Assembly: GCA_964619065.1 (NCBI GenBank)
Contig: CAZUCC010000009.1
Location: 29,620 to 93,619 of the forward strand
Reading direction: 5' to 3'
Length of the DNA: 64,000 nucleotides
From: JANXUC01 sp964619065
GTDB taxonomy: Bacteria; Acidobacteriota; Terriglobia; Terriglobales; Acidobacteriaceae
Positions 1 through 8,762 of the stretch are shown here, piece after piece (within the stretch, counting starts at the first letter, position 1; each line of letters begins with the position of its first letter). The translations under genes were made by a program, and so were the position numbers. Under the pieces are notes generated by a model. It saw only the letters and a list, made by a program, of their open reading frames with translations, searched no databases and was not told the origin of the DNA.

Positions 1-195
1 GAAGTCAGTTGCCGTAAGACCGAGGCGAACGGCATGCTTCTCGATATCGCGCACCTCATCGATAGCAAGTCCGTTCTGAAATATCAGAACCGCTACAGCA
101 TGGCCACCCGCCAGTTCAAGAACTGCGAACTGGTACTGAGTGGCCCGTGGCCACCCTACCATTTCCTGCCGGAGAAGCTGCGCACCGTCAGCTAG
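1..195 (+). CDS. GvpL/GvpF-like gas vesicle protein, C-terminal end (partial)
   Basis: Only the last 64 codons lie in the window; the frame is open from base 1 to TAG at 193-195. The tail contains LVLSGPWPPYHFLPEK. A GPWPPY motif close to the C-terminus is the hallmark of the GvpF/GvpL family, which takes part in gas vesicle assembly. The rest of the gene and any gvp cluster would lie to the left. The gene is followed at once by a good terminator, so it is the last gene of its transcript. Family assignment rests on this one motif and the surrounding alternation of polar and hydrophobic residues. Confidence 0.7.
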   Translation, partial: EVSCRKTEANGMLLDIAHLIDSKSVLKYQNRYSMATRQFKNCELVLSGPWPPYHFLPEKLRTVS

Positions 196-222
196 AGGAA
201 CAGAAACTAGTTTGCATTGAAG

Positions 223-254
223 GGCGCCATCCTCGATGGCGCCTTTCCTTTTTC
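223..254 (+). terminator. Rho-independent terminator after the gvp-like gene
   Basis: GGCGCCAT and ATGGCGCC pair around a short CCTCG loop (223-243) and are followed by a T-rich run. It lies 28 bases past the stop codon of the gvp-like gene. Confidence 0.8.
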
Positions 255-686
255 TCCTTACAATCCTTGGAATACTTGGGCCGCACTGTCCGGGAACTCA
301 TGTGCAGAGCAATGCACCTGGCACTTTAGGGTAGCCACTCGAACCAGGAGTGCTTCTTCCCCCAAGGCCAGCCTTATCAATACGTTGAAACGGACCCGGC
401 AAACAGCCCGTCCATGGCGGCTTTTGGCGCGATAGATGCACACCCTCCAGATTAAGAAAAGAGGCCGTAGCTCGTAATGTGTCCGAATCCTTTCCCATAT
501 CCTCGATCCAGTCCCGTTGTGCCGGTTCATCGTTGCGAAACGGCATGCTGCTTCGCCTCCTATTGATCCCGCCCTCTTGCCTCTTTTGTGGTGGCCCCGC
601 GTAGATCGCGGGGCTACTTTTTCCGAGCTTCCGAGCAGGATCACCTCCAGCCGGACAACGCTCTCTTCGTATAAACTGCACACTAC
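255..686. other. Intergenic region with a terminator-like hairpin; no convincing gene
   Basis: About 430 bases separate the gvp-like gene from the TldD gene. A perfect 8-bp hairpin GCCCCGCG/CGCGGGGC lies at 594-614 and is followed on the plus strand by TACTTTTT, so it may be a second terminator or a repeat. A minus-strand frame from ATG at 546 to 298 (82 codons) has GGAGG upstream and begins MPFRNDEPAQRDW. Its second half looks non-coding and I do not recognise it, so it is not called as a gene. The promoter of the TldD gene must lie here but I could not place it. Confidence 0.4.
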
Positions 687-2420
687 ATGATGACCGCAAT
701 GTTTCGCCCCGTATTTCTCCTGACATTGATCTATAGCGCGTTGACCTCTGGCATGATAGGGCGTGCTGTTGCCGCTCCTGCCGTTCCCTCCCAGCCTCTG
801 CTTTCCGTGATGGAGAAAGAGTTGGGCCGGGCCAAAACCGAACTCGGTAAGCTCGACCCAGCGCCATATTTCTTAAGTTACTCCGTCTCCGACCATGAAC
901 TCACGGCCGTGGCCGCTAGTCAGGGCGCATTGCTGAGTTCGACGCAATTGCACGTCCGCTACGCTGCGGTCCATACTCGAGTTGGAACAGCGAAGCTGGA
1001 CAATACGCACGACGAGAACCGGTCCTCCGGCATTGAGTCCGGCCTGCTGCCGCTTGCAGACGACCCCGACGCGTTGGCTCGCGTTCTGTGGAAACTCACC
1101 TACGAGGGATACCGCAAGGCCCAGCGCGCTTACCTCAACGTAAAGACACAGACGGCGGTGCGCGCGAAGGAAGACGATACATCCCCAGATTTTTCCGAGG
1201 AAGCGCCGCAGACCAGCGTCTCCGAATCAGCCGCTCTTCTGGGTATCGACCGCAAGAAGTGGGAAGAGCAGGCCCGGCGCTACTCCGCGTTGCTGCGGAA
1301 GTATCCCGAGGTGGAAGACTCGTATGTGGCCTTCTCGGCGCAGCGATCCACCACTTACCTCGCTTCCAGCGAAGGTAGCCGCGTCGTGACGCCGTCCGCC
1401 ACCATTCGCTTGGTGGTTTACGCCTCCACACATGCCGAAGACGGCATGGACCTGATGCGCGTGGAGACCTTTCAGGCCTCGTCTGCCGGGAAGCTCCCAA
1501 GCGAAGTGGAGGTGACCACCAAAATCGAGAAGATGGCTACTGACATTCAGCATCTGAAATCCGCCCCCGTCACCGACCCTGCAACTGTTCCTGTTCTTCT
1601 TTCGGGACGCGCGGCTGCCGTCTTTTTCCATGAAGTCCTCGGCCACCGTCTGGAAGGCCATCGCCAGCGCGACGAGAAGGAAGGGCAGACCTTTACCAAA
1701 AAAGTTGGCCAATCCGTGCTTCCCGATTTTCTCAGCGTTGCTGACGATCCGACTCAGCGGGAACTGAACGGCGTCGAACTCGCCGGTTTCTACGCGTTCG
1801 ACGATGAAGGCACACCGGGCAGCCGGGTGAACCTCATCGAAAACGGCATCCTGAAGAATTTCTTGATGTCCCGGATGCCCATCGAGCATTTTGCCAAGTC
1901 CAACGGGCACGGCCGCGGCCAGGCCGCCCTCATGCCCACGGGGCGCCAGGGCAATCTCATGGTGAGTTCCACCCGCACTGTCAAAGATTCGGAGATGCGC
2001 CAGAAACTCATCGACGAAATTAAGAAGCAAGGGAAACCGTACGGCCTCTACTTCGAGGACATCCAGGGCGGCTTTACACTGACCACGCGCTATACGCCAC
2101 AGGCATTTCAAATTTTGCCCGTGATGGTGTGGAAGGTATATCCGGACGGCAAACCCGATGAACTCGTGCGCGGTGTCGATATCGTCGGCACGCCGATCGC
2201 TGCTCTCAATCGCATTCTTGTAACGGGAGACACACAGCAGGTCTTCAACGGCGTCTGTGGTGCGGAGTCGGGCAGCGTCCCCGTTTCAGCGTCGTCGCCA
2301 TCCATGCTGTTTTCGGAAATCGAAGTGCAAAAGCGTGGGCACGCGCGCATGAGGCCGCCCCTGCTGCCGCCACCAGCATTCGACAAGGACGAAGCTGGCG
2401 CCAAGGCGGTGGCACAATGA
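687..2420 (+). CDS. Exported TldD-type zinc metallopeptidase
   Basis: TldD/PmbA proteins form heterodimeric zinc peptidases that degrade unfolded peptides. The HExxxH zinc site is clear: HEVLGH with H315, E316 and H320. The late Cys that completes zinc binding in TldD is present as C524 in GVCGAESG. Unlike cytosolic E. coli TldD, this 577-residue protein starts with a hydrophobic stretch (about residues 6-30, ending near AVAAP) that looks like a signal peptide, so a periplasmic site is inferred. Three ATGs lie close together (687, 690, 699) and the exact start is uncertain. The next gene overlaps by 4 bases and encodes the likely inactive partner. Confidence 0.88.
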   Translation: MMTAMFRPVFLLTLIYSALTSGMIGRAVAAPAVPSQPLLSVMEKELGRAKTELGKLDPAPYFLSYSVSDHELTAVAASQGALLSSTQLHVRYAAVHTRVGTAKLDNTHDENRSSGIESGLLPLADDPDALARVLWKLTYEGYRKAQRAYLNVKTQTAVRAKEDDTSPDFSEEAPQTSVSESAALLGIDRKKWEEQARRYSALLRKYPEVEDSYVAFSAQRSTTYLASSEGSRVVTPSATIRLVVYASTHAEDGMDLMRVETFQASSAGKLPSEVEVTTKIEKMATDIQHLKSAPVTDPATVPVLLSGRAAAVFFHEVLGHRLEGHRQRDEKEGQTFTKKVGQSVLPDFLSVADDPTQRELNGVELAGFYAFDDEGTPGSRVNLIENGILKNFLMSRMPIEHFAKSNGHGRGQAALMPTGRQGNLMVSSTRTVKDSEMRQKLIDEIKKQGKPYGLYFEDIQGGFTLTTRYTPQAFQILPVMVWKVYPDGKPDELVRGVDIVGTPIAALNRILVTGDTQQVFNGVCGAESGSVPVSASSPSMLFSEIEVQKRGHARMRPPLLPPPAFDKDEAGAKAVAQ

Positions 2421-4057
2421 AACGCACCATGATCGTGGCCCTTATCCTCCTCTCCGCCATTGCAACAGGGACTTCTCAAACCTCAGCGAGGTCCACAAAC
2501 GATCCCGTCCTGCGCGCCATGCTGGAAGAACTCCAGCGCTCGAAAGCCAAGCTGAAGCTGACCGATGTGGACGCGCCTTACTACATCGAATACCGCATTA
2601 ATGACGTCGATGAGTTCAAAACCGAGACAGTCTTCGGTGAACTCCGCCTGCAGAACAGAACCCACGGACGGCTGCTGCGAGTTGTGGTTCGCGTCGGCAG
2701 CTACAAACAGGACAGCTATATCGGCATGGGCGAGGGCATGGCCAACATCGCTGTTGTGGACGATGACACCGCCGCTCTCCGGCATCAGCTTTGGCTCAAC
2801 ACGGATCGTGCCTACAAAATGGCCAGCGAGGCGTTGACACAGAAACAAGCTGCGCTGAAACAACTCAACGTGGAGATTCCAGTCGATGACTTCGCGAAAG
2901 CGCCTCCGGTCGAATCGATTCAGCCGCTGACCCGGCTGGACGTCGATTCCCAGAACTGGATCGAGACCCTGCGAGCGGCCAGCGCTCTTTATCGCCGGGA
3001 TCCGCAGCTACAGGATTTCGACGCGACGATGAGTGCTTCCGCCATGAACCGCTACCTTGTCAACACTGAAGGGACCATCGTCCGCGACGGCAAAGCTCTG
3101 TACAACCTTCACGTCGGCGGATCCACGCAAGCCGCGGATGGCATGTACCTGAACCGTGGTTGGAGCTTTGTAGCCGCAACCGCTTCGGAACTCCCAGCGC
3201 GCGCCAAGATTTTGGAAGAATCCGGCAAGGTCGTTGCAACTTTGAAAGAGTTGCGCGAAGCACCAATGGCGGATGAAGACTACCGCGGCCCAGTGCTGTT
3301 TGCCCCAGCGGCGGCAGAGAATGTCATCGACAGTTTGGTGAGTAACAACATTGTTGGCAGGAAGCCGCAGCTTGGAACTCCAGCCCGCACCACTGGCGCC
3401 TGGTCTGCCGAGTACAAGAGCCGGGTGCTGCCGGATTTCCTCTCCGTGAAGGATGACCCCACGCTGACCACCTTTAAAGGCCGTACCCTCATCGGCAGTT
3501 ACACGGTGGATGATGACGGAGTAAAAGCGCAAGTCGTTCCTGTTGTGGAAAAAGGGAAGCTGCTCAATTTCCTGATGGGCCGTGCGCCTATCCGTGATTT
3601 TCCGGAATCGAACGGTCACGGGCGCGCTGCATTGGGCCAGGCGCCCGAACCTGCTCCAGGGACACTCGTAGTCGAATCATCCGAGCCTCTGCCGCCAGAG
3701 GAACTGAAGAAAAAGCTCATCGAGCTTGCGCGGCAGCACGATTTGAAATACGGCTACTTTGTCGAGAGCATTGGAGGAGAACTCGCACCCCGCATCCTGC
3801 GGCGCGTTTGGGTGAGCGATGGTCACGAGGAACTGGTCCGCGGCGGGCTGTTTGGCGAACTGGATACACGCGCGCTGCGCAGCGATATCGTTGCCGCGGG
3901 GAACGACCTTGATGTCTCAAACCGCGCTGAATCGATTCCCAATTCGATCATCAATCCGTCCTTGTTATTCGACGAACTCCAGGTGAAACGTATCGATGCC
4001 AGCAAGGATAAGCTGCCGGAGTACCCTGCACCCGCGCTGAAAGCTTCTGTTCCATAA
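2417..4057 (+). CDS. Exported TldE/PmbA-like partner lacking the zinc motif
   Basis: This 546-residue protein is a paralogue of the preceding TldD-type protein: it shares the order of blocks (LPDFLSVKDDP, ESNGHGRAA, a C-terminal SPLLFDELQVKR-like tail with small differences). The region aligned with HEVLGH instead reads AAAENVIDSLVSN, so the zinc ligands are gone, as in TldE (PmbA), the non-catalytic subunit. It has its own signal-like N-terminus (MKRTMIVALILLSAIATG). The ATGA overlap with the upstream stop suggests translational coupling and equal production of two subunits. A heterodimer outside the cytoplasm is inference from these facts. Confidence 0.85.
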   Translation: MKRTMIVALILLSAIATGTSQTSARSTNDPVLRAMLEELQRSKAKLKLTDVDAPYYIEYRINDVDEFKTETVFGELRLQNRTHGRLLRVVVRVGSYKQDSYIGMGEGMANIAVVDDDTAALRHQLWLNTDRAYKMASEALTQKQAALKQLNVEIPVDDFAKAPPVESIQPLTRLDVDSQNWIETLRAASALYRRDPQLQDFDATMSASAMNRYLVNTEGTIVRDGKALYNLHVGGSTQAADGMYLNRGWSFVAATASELPARAKILEESGKVVATLKELREAPMADEDYRGPVLFAPAAAENVIDSLVSNNIVGRKPQLGTPARTTGAWSAEYKSRVLPDFLSVKDDPTLTTFKGRTLIGSYTVDDDGVKAQVVPVVEKGKLLNFLMGRAPIRDFPESNGHGRAALGQAPEPAPGTLVVESSEPLPPEELKKKLIELARQHDLKYGYFVESIGGELAPRILRRVWVSDGHEELVRGGLFGELDTRALRSDIVAAGNDLDVSNRAESIPNSIINPSLLFDELQVKRIDASKDKLPEYPAPALKASVP

Positions 4058-4076
4058 GGAGACTCTTCAATAACAA

Positions 4077-4190
4077 TTGCAGAAGTGTGAAGTCAGATTG
4101 CAGAAGTAAAAATCATGAATTTTAGGTGTCGAGATGGTATGAAGAACTAATCGGACTACTTCTGCAATCTGAGATCTGAAATCTGCAATC
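4077..4190. repeat. Intergenic repeat of ATTGCAGAAGT / CTGCAATCTG units
   Basis: ATTGCAGAAGT occurs directly at 4077-4087 and 4097-4107. CAGATTGCAGAAGT at 4094-4107 has an exact inverted copy ACTTCTGCAATCTG at 4158-4171, and a shorter related unit follows (ATCTGCAATC, to 4190). The arrangement could fold as a hairpin between the TldE gene and the M28 peptidase gene. Confidence 0.7.
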
Positions 4191-4252
4191 CTTTAGGGAT
4201 TTCAGCCAGAGTTCCCTTTAGGTATTACTGCATACGAAAGGCCGCGCCACAA

Positions 4253-5689
4253 ATGCGTTCATTGACTCTCACTCCCTTGCTCGTGCTCTGCCACGGTTTG
4301 CTCTGGGGACAGCATATTGCTTTGGCGACGACTCCGCCCGCAGAAGCCGCCCCTTACGCGCCCGACTTGGTGCGCAACCTCGAAACCTTGCGCGATTCCG
4401 CCCTCTCCAGTGACTACGCTTACCACCAGTTGGCGTATCTCACAGAAAATATCGGGCCTCGGCCCACCGGTTCGGCGCAAGCCGATGCGGCGGCACACTA
4501 TGTGGCGGAAACGATGCGCGCGGCAGGCCTGGAAGTGAAATTGGAAGAGGTCATGGTTCCGCACTGGGTACGGGGAGCGGAAACTGCGGAGCTTGTCGAC
4601 TGGCGCGGCAAGACTCCGGGTACGACACAAAAGATCGTGGTCACAGCATTGGGCGGAAGCACCTCGACGCCTGCGGAAGGGTTGACTGCGGACGTTGTTG
4701 TGGTCCGCAATTTCGACGAATTGAGAGCGCTGGGGAAAGAGAAGGTTGCCGGCGAAATCGTCCTGTTCAACGAGAAGTTTGATGTACAAAAAGCCGTGGC
4801 CGGACACTGGGGCGAAGCCTACGGCGAGGCAGTCCAGTATCGCTCCACAGGCGCCAAAGCCGCTGCTGACCTCGGCGCGGTCGCGTCGCTGGTGCGCTCT
4901 GTGGGTGGCGCGGACTACCGGATTCCGCACACGGGGTTTAGTGCGCCCGCCGGAATTCCGGCCGGAGCTATTACTGCCGAAGATGCGGAAACCATCGTCC
5001 ACCTCGTGCAGCAAGGGACGGTCCGCATGCACCTCACGCTCACGCCTCAGATGCTGCCCGACGTTCCCGGCTACAACGTTGTTGCAGATTTGAAAGGCAG
5101 CGAGCATCCGGAGGAAGTGGTGATTATCTCCGGCCACCTCGATTCCTGGGACTTGGGCACGGGGGCGATCGACGATGGCGCGGGTGTGGTCACCGCCATG
5201 GGCACAGTGCAACTCATGAAAGAACTGCACTTACAGCCGAAACGAACCATTCGCATGATCGCATGGATGAACGAGGAAACCGGAATTCGCGGCGGGAAAG
5301 CCTATGCGAAAGTCCATGAAGCTGAGCTTGCCCATCATGTTGCTGCCATCGAAAGCGATGGCGGTGCGGGACACCCTCTAGGTTTTGAGGCTAAGGTCTC
5401 GGCGGCGGCGATTGACGATCTGAAGCCGATGGTAAAAGTTTTGGAACCCACTGGCGCCAATTTGATGATTGCAACCTCAAACGACGTGGGAGCAGATATC
5501 TCACCGATGGCTGCGACTGGCGTCCCAACGTTTGGTCTGATGCAGGATGGCCGCGCTTATTTCAATTACCACCACACGCCCGCTGACACGTTAGACAAAG
5601 TCGTTCCTCGCGAGCTGCGGGAAAATGTGGCGGCGATGGCTGTTCTAGCTTTCACGCTGGCGAACATGCCACAGACCTTGCCGCGTTAG
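4253..5689 (+). CDS. Secreted M28-family zinc aminopeptidase/carboxypeptidase
   Basis: M28 enzymes use two zinc ions to remove terminal residues from peptides. The ligand set is visible in order: H295 (SGHLDSWD), D307 (AIDDGAG), the E341-E342 pair (NEETG), D369 (ESDGG) and H440/H441 (NYHHTPADT). A protease-associated-like insertion occupies the middle (about 120-260). The first 25 residues form a signal peptide ending near the ALATT stretch, so the protein is exported. At 478 residues it matches exported M28 members such as the carboxypeptidase Q type. It follows the TldD/TldE pair, giving three exported peptidase genes in a row. Confidence 0.9.
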   Translation: MRSLTLTPLLVLCHGLLWGQHIALATTPPAEAAPYAPDLVRNLETLRDSALSSDYAYHQLAYLTENIGPRPTGSAQADAAAHYVAETMRAAGLEVKLEEVMVPHWVRGAETAELVDWRGKTPGTTQKIVVTALGGSTSTPAEGLTADVVVVRNFDELRALGKEKVAGEIVLFNEKFDVQKAVAGHWGEAYGEAVQYRSTGAKAAADLGAVASLVRSVGGADYRIPHTGFSAPAGIPAGAITAEDAETIVHLVQQGTVRMHLTLTPQMLPDVPGYNVVADLKGSEHPEEVVIISGHLDSWDLGTGAIDDGAGVVTAMGTVQLMKELHLQPKRTIRMIAWMNEETGIRGGKAYAKVHEAELAHHVAAIESDGGAGHPLGFEAKVSAAAIDDLKPMVKVLEPTGANLMIATSNDVGADISPMAATGVPTFGLMQDGRAYFNYHHTPADTLDKVVPRELRENVAAMAVLAFTLANMPQTLPR

Positions 5690-5694
5690 GCACG

Positions 5695-6063
5695 TCATTG
5701 TGAATTCAGTTTCAATGCAGTTCGGTGCTTGGGTTGGTAGAGACCTACTTCGCCTCCGCCGGGAAGTTGTATCTTGGTGATCGAACCCCAGCGGGCTTCT
5801 TGCACATCCGAACAGGCGATGCCCTTTCCGCCAAGGGCCAGCATCTCTGCCGTCAGATCGTCGCACATCAAATAGAGCTCGTGATGGTCGTTCTCTTCGG
5901 TGGGATGGAAAGCAGCCTCTGCCGGAGGCAAGGCGAAGATCAACCATCCATGGCCAGCGTCCACAGATGCAAATCCCAGAACGTCCCGGAAAAATTCGCG
6001 ATCTGCCTCCGCGTCCTTGCTATAAACGATGATGTGCGCCCCGGAGATCATCAACTTTTCCAA
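5695..6063 (-). CDS. VOC-superfamily (glyoxalase/bleomycin-resistance fold) protein
   Basis: The 122-residue product has the beta-alpha-beta-beta-beta plan of the VOC fold: an opening strand (AHIIVYSKDAEADREFFRD), the VLGF turn typical of the family, and a closing strand with LPGGGEVGLYQP. Substrate is unknown. It converges on the M28 peptidase gene with 5 bases between stop codons. Confidence 0.8.
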   Translation of the reverse strand: MEKLMISGAHIIVYSKDAEADREFFRDVLGFASVDAGHGWLIFALPPAEAAFHPTEENDHHELYLMCDDLTAEMLALGGKGIACSDVQEARWGSITKIQLPGGGEVGLYQPKHRTALKLNSQ

Positions 6064-6120
6064 TCGCTAGAATAACGGACTGCACGAGCCGCACAAACCG
6101 GAATTATAAGCGGGTTGTCA

Positions 6121-7257
6121 TTACTTATCTTTGGAAACGACCTTTATCGCCGGAATGTAAATCGTGGCCACATCCGCCGCGATATCAGCGGGGCGAGAAC
6201 TATTCTCGTCGAGATTGGTGAAGACGACGATCGTCAACCGGTCATCCACGTAGCGAAAGATGCTCATGGTAAATCCCTGCCACGCTCCGTCATGCGAAAG
6301 CAGTCGATGTCCATTCACTTCGCCAACGTCCCATCCGAAACCGTAGTGGTAAGTCTTTCCGCTATTGAGTTTCACGGGTGTCCACATTTGATCGAAGCTC
6401 GCTCGCTTCAGAAGCTTCTCGGTGTAAAGCGAGGCATCCCACTTCGCCAAATCGAGCACGTTCGTGTAGAGCGCGCCATCCGCGGTAGTGTTCAGTGAGG
6501 GCGACACCCATTCCTGGTTTTTCAATTCTCCCTGGACCAAGCGATACCCGCTACTGCGGTTCGGAATGATGTCCGCTTCACTGATAATCCTTGTCGACGT
6601 CATCCCTAGTGGCTGGAAGATGCGCTCTTGTAAAAAGTCGCCATAGAATTTCCCAGTCACGCGATGAACCAGAACGCCCAGCAGCACGTAGCCTGTGTTG
6701 CTGTACTTCCATTTCTCCCCCGGCTGAAAATCCATCGGCATGGCGGAAAATTTGCGGACCAGTTCCTCTTCGGTGTAATCCTGGCGGAAGTTGATCACGC
6801 CCTTGCCCATCGTGCTCTCTTCGCCCCCATAATCGGGAATGCCCGAAGTATGCGTCAGCAGATGACGGACTGTGACGTTTTTCCACGCCGCGGGTGCCTC
6901 TGGAAAATACTTCGTGATCGTGTCGTCCAGTCCGAGTTTGCCTTCTTCCACCAGCATCATCACCGCAGTCGCCGTAAACTGTTTCCCCACCGATCCCGTC
7001 TGGAAAATCGATGGCGGCGTCACCGGGACATTGAGTTCCACGTTCGCGAGACCATATCCCGTGGCCTTAATGATCTTGCCGTCACGCATCACTCCCAAGC
7101 TCAGGCCCGGAATTTTCTGTTCTTTCAATTGCACTCGGACGGCTTCATCCACTTTTGCGGATAGGACGTCATCGCTCATGGACTGAGCACACGCGATTCC
7201 CAACGCTCCCAAGAAGAAGCACGCCAGCATCGCGGATTTGCAAATTATCTTCATCAC
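6121..7257 (-). CDS. Exported class C beta-lactamase-fold serine hydrolase
   Basis: The beta-lactamase/D-aminopeptidase family acts through a serine in an SxxK motif. Here SVGK is at 89-92 (QTGSVGKQF), the YxN motif is Y185-S-N187 (KWKYSNTGY), and the third motif position is probably HDG in LLSHDGAW. A signal peptide (about 1-24, ending IACAQ) places it outside the cytoplasm. Such proteins are common in this phylum and most are esterases or peptidases rather than antibiotic-resistance enzymes; substrate cannot be told from sequence. Confidence 0.88.
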   Translation of the reverse strand: MMKIICKSAMLACFFLGALGIACAQSMSDDVLSAKVDEAVRVQLKEQKIPGLSLGVMRDGKIIKATGYGLANVELNVPVTPPSIFQTGSVGKQFTATAVMMLVEEGKLGLDDTITKYFPEAPAAWKNVTVRHLLTHTSGIPDYGGEESTMGKGVINFRQDYTEEELVRKFSAMPMDFQPGEKWKYSNTGYVLLGVLVHRVTGKFYGDFLQERIFQPLGMTSTRIISEADIIPNRSSGYRLVQGELKNQEWVSPSLNTTADGALYTNVLDLAKWDASLYTEKLLKRASFDQMWTPVKLNSGKTYHYGFGWDVGEVNGHRLLSHDGAWQGFTMSIFRYVDDRLTIVVFTNLDENSSRPADIAADVATIYIPAIKVVSKDK

Positions 7258-7387
7258 CAGTTCTCCATTGGATAACGCCCCTCGCAGTTGGCAACGAGCG
7301 TAAAACTATATCGCGATTGGATTGCATCATCACTCCTAGCCGGTCCGCGCGGTACAGAAAGCAGACCACTTCCCCGGACCGCTCAAG

Positions 7388-7417
7388 TTGACGCTGCTTC
7401 CGCCCGGCGCGTATCAT
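7388..7417 (+). promoter_or_regulatory. Probable sigma-70 promoter of the DksA-type gene
   Basis: TTGACG (7388-7393) and TATCAT (7412-7417) are separated by 18 bases. The pair lies about 60 bases upstream of the ATG at 7475 in an otherwise GC-rich stretch. Confidence 0.5.
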
Positions 7418-7474
7418 CTTCGTTTGACCTTCCCCGGTGCAAGGCTTCCGAGGGTGGTTGAGCCAGGAAACCCG

Positions 7475-7849
7475 ATGGCGATCGACAAGAAAAAGCTGGA
7501 GCACTTCAAGAAGACGCTGGAAGCGCGGCGCCTGGAGTTGCGGCACAGTGTGCACCGCACGGAGCAGAGTGGTCGCGATGCCGACCAGGACTCCACGCAG
7601 GATGTCGCCGATAAGGCCGCAAGTTCGTACACGAAAGAATTTCTTTTTCACCAGAGCAGCAATGAACGCCAGCTCTTGCTCATGGTGGAAAAAGCCTTGG
7701 AGCGTGTCCGGGAAGGCACGTTCGGCGAGTGCATCGCCTGCGATAAAGAAATTAACGCCAAGCGGCTGGATGCAGTACCGTGGACGCGCCATTGCATCGA
7801 GTGCCAGGAAAAACTGGAACAGGGCATACTCGAAGAATCCGCCCAGTAA
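7475..7849 (+). CDS. DksA/TraR-type zinc-finger transcription factor
   Basis: This family binds in the secondary channel of RNA polymerase and adjusts promoter output. The 124-residue product has an N-terminal coiled coil (about 1-75, with the acidic tip DADQDSTQD) and a C-terminal four-cysteine zinc finger, C86-x2-C89 and C107-x2-C110. The start at 7475 is chosen because the domain begins there and AGGAA lies just upstream; a longer frame exists from 7388 but would place the promoter-like TTGACG inside the coding region. Confidence 0.88.
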   Translation: MAIDKKKLEHFKKTLEARRLELRHSVHRTEQSGRDADQDSTQDVADKAASSYTKEFLFHQSSNERQLLLMVEKALERVREGTFGECIACDKEINAKRLDAVPWTRHCIECQEKLEQGILEESAQ

Positions 7850-7910
7850 CCAACCCGAGCCGTTGTCCATTCCGGCCCGCAGTTCATTCTGATCGAGATA
7901 GGAATTTTTC

Positions 7911-8633
7911 GTGCGCGCAGACGTTCGACATCAGTTGAAGGAAGACCGCTTTCGCGAGTTCACCGCGGAGCGTGCCCATTGGGCGGTGGAACACAAAGCC
8001 ACGTTGATCAAAGCGGGAGCCGCAGTCGTAGTGCTCCTCGCTCTGGCCATCGGCGGATGGTTTTATATCAATCATCGCGACGAACTGGCCAGCGTGGAAC
8101 TCAGCAAAGCCGTACGTACCTACAACACTCCCCTGCGGCCCGCCAAATCGCCGGAACAGCCCGGCTTCCCGAGCTTCACTTCCGCCACTGAGCGTGCCAC
8201 CAAGGCTCACCAGCAGTTCGAGACGATCGCTACCCAATACAGCCACACCAAGTCGGGCGACTTCGCCCGCTATTTCGCCGGCCTCACCGCCATCGATATG
8301 GGAGACAACGCCGGTGCGGAACGCTCACTCAAAGCCACCGCGGACGCCAGCAGCAACGACCTTTCGGCCCTGGCCAAGATGGCGCTTGCCGCTCTTTACC
8401 GGAACACCAATCGCGACGCACAGGCCATTGAACTCTACAAGCAACTGAGCGACAAGCCCGCCTCGACGGTATCGAAGCAAGCCGCGCAGATTGAGTTGGC
8501 GGGTCTCTATGCCAGCAAGGGCCAGACTGCCGACGCCCGGCGTATTTACGAACAACTGCAAAAAGACAACCCCAACACAGAATTCGCCGCTCTGGCATCC
8601 GCGAAGCTCCAGGAACTAATCAAACAGAAATAA
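7911..8633 (+). CDS. Single-pass membrane protein with TPR repeats (YfgM-like)
   Basis: GTG start. Residues 1-32 are charged and cytoplasmic-looking, about 36-55 form one membrane helix (KAGAAVVVLLALAIGGWFYI), and the rest (240 in all) is helical repeat sequence with TPR-like spacing. This layout matches the YfgM/Tol-Pal-associated tetratricopeptide group, in which a helix tethers a periplasmic TPR domain that helps protein folding or the Sec translocon. Exact function is inferred only from architecture. It follows the DksA-type gene by 61 bases. Confidence 0.75.
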   Translation: MRADVRHQLKEDRFREFTAERAHWAVEHKATLIKAGAAVVVLLALAIGGWFYINHRDELASVELSKAVRTYNTPLRPAKSPEQPGFPSFTSATERATKAHQQFETIATQYSHTKSGDFARYFAGLTAIDMGDNAGAERSLKATADASSNDLSALAKMALAALYRNTNRDAQAIELYKQLSDKPASTVSKQAAQIELAGLYASKGQTADARRIYEQLQKDNPNTEFAALASAKLQELIKQK

Positions 8634-8762
8634 GCTGCGGGCGAGCCAAAGCAGCTCGCTTCTGCGAAACATCCATTCTTGGGCCGGATGACAATCGAGG
8701 AGTGGATGCTCTGGGCCTGCCTGCACATGGACCATCACCTGCGGCAGCAGTTCAACTGCTAG
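8634..8762 (+). pseudogene. Remnant of a DinB-superfamily protein, C-terminal end
   Basis: Directly after the TAA of the TPR gene the same frame stays open for 42 codons to TAG at 8760-8762. It encodes KHPFLGRMTIEEWMLWACLH followed by MDHHLRQQF. This resembles the last helix of DinB/YfiT-type metal-binding proteins (HPxxG.MT..EW......H..HHLRQ). No start or N-terminal part is present, so this looks like a decayed gene end. The match is by eye only. Confidence 0.55.

Noticed and set aside
298..546. Minus-strand 82-codon frame with GGAGG upstream
   Set aside because: The first 30 residues look plausible but the rest reads as non-coding; no family seen. Kept only as a note in the intergenic entry.
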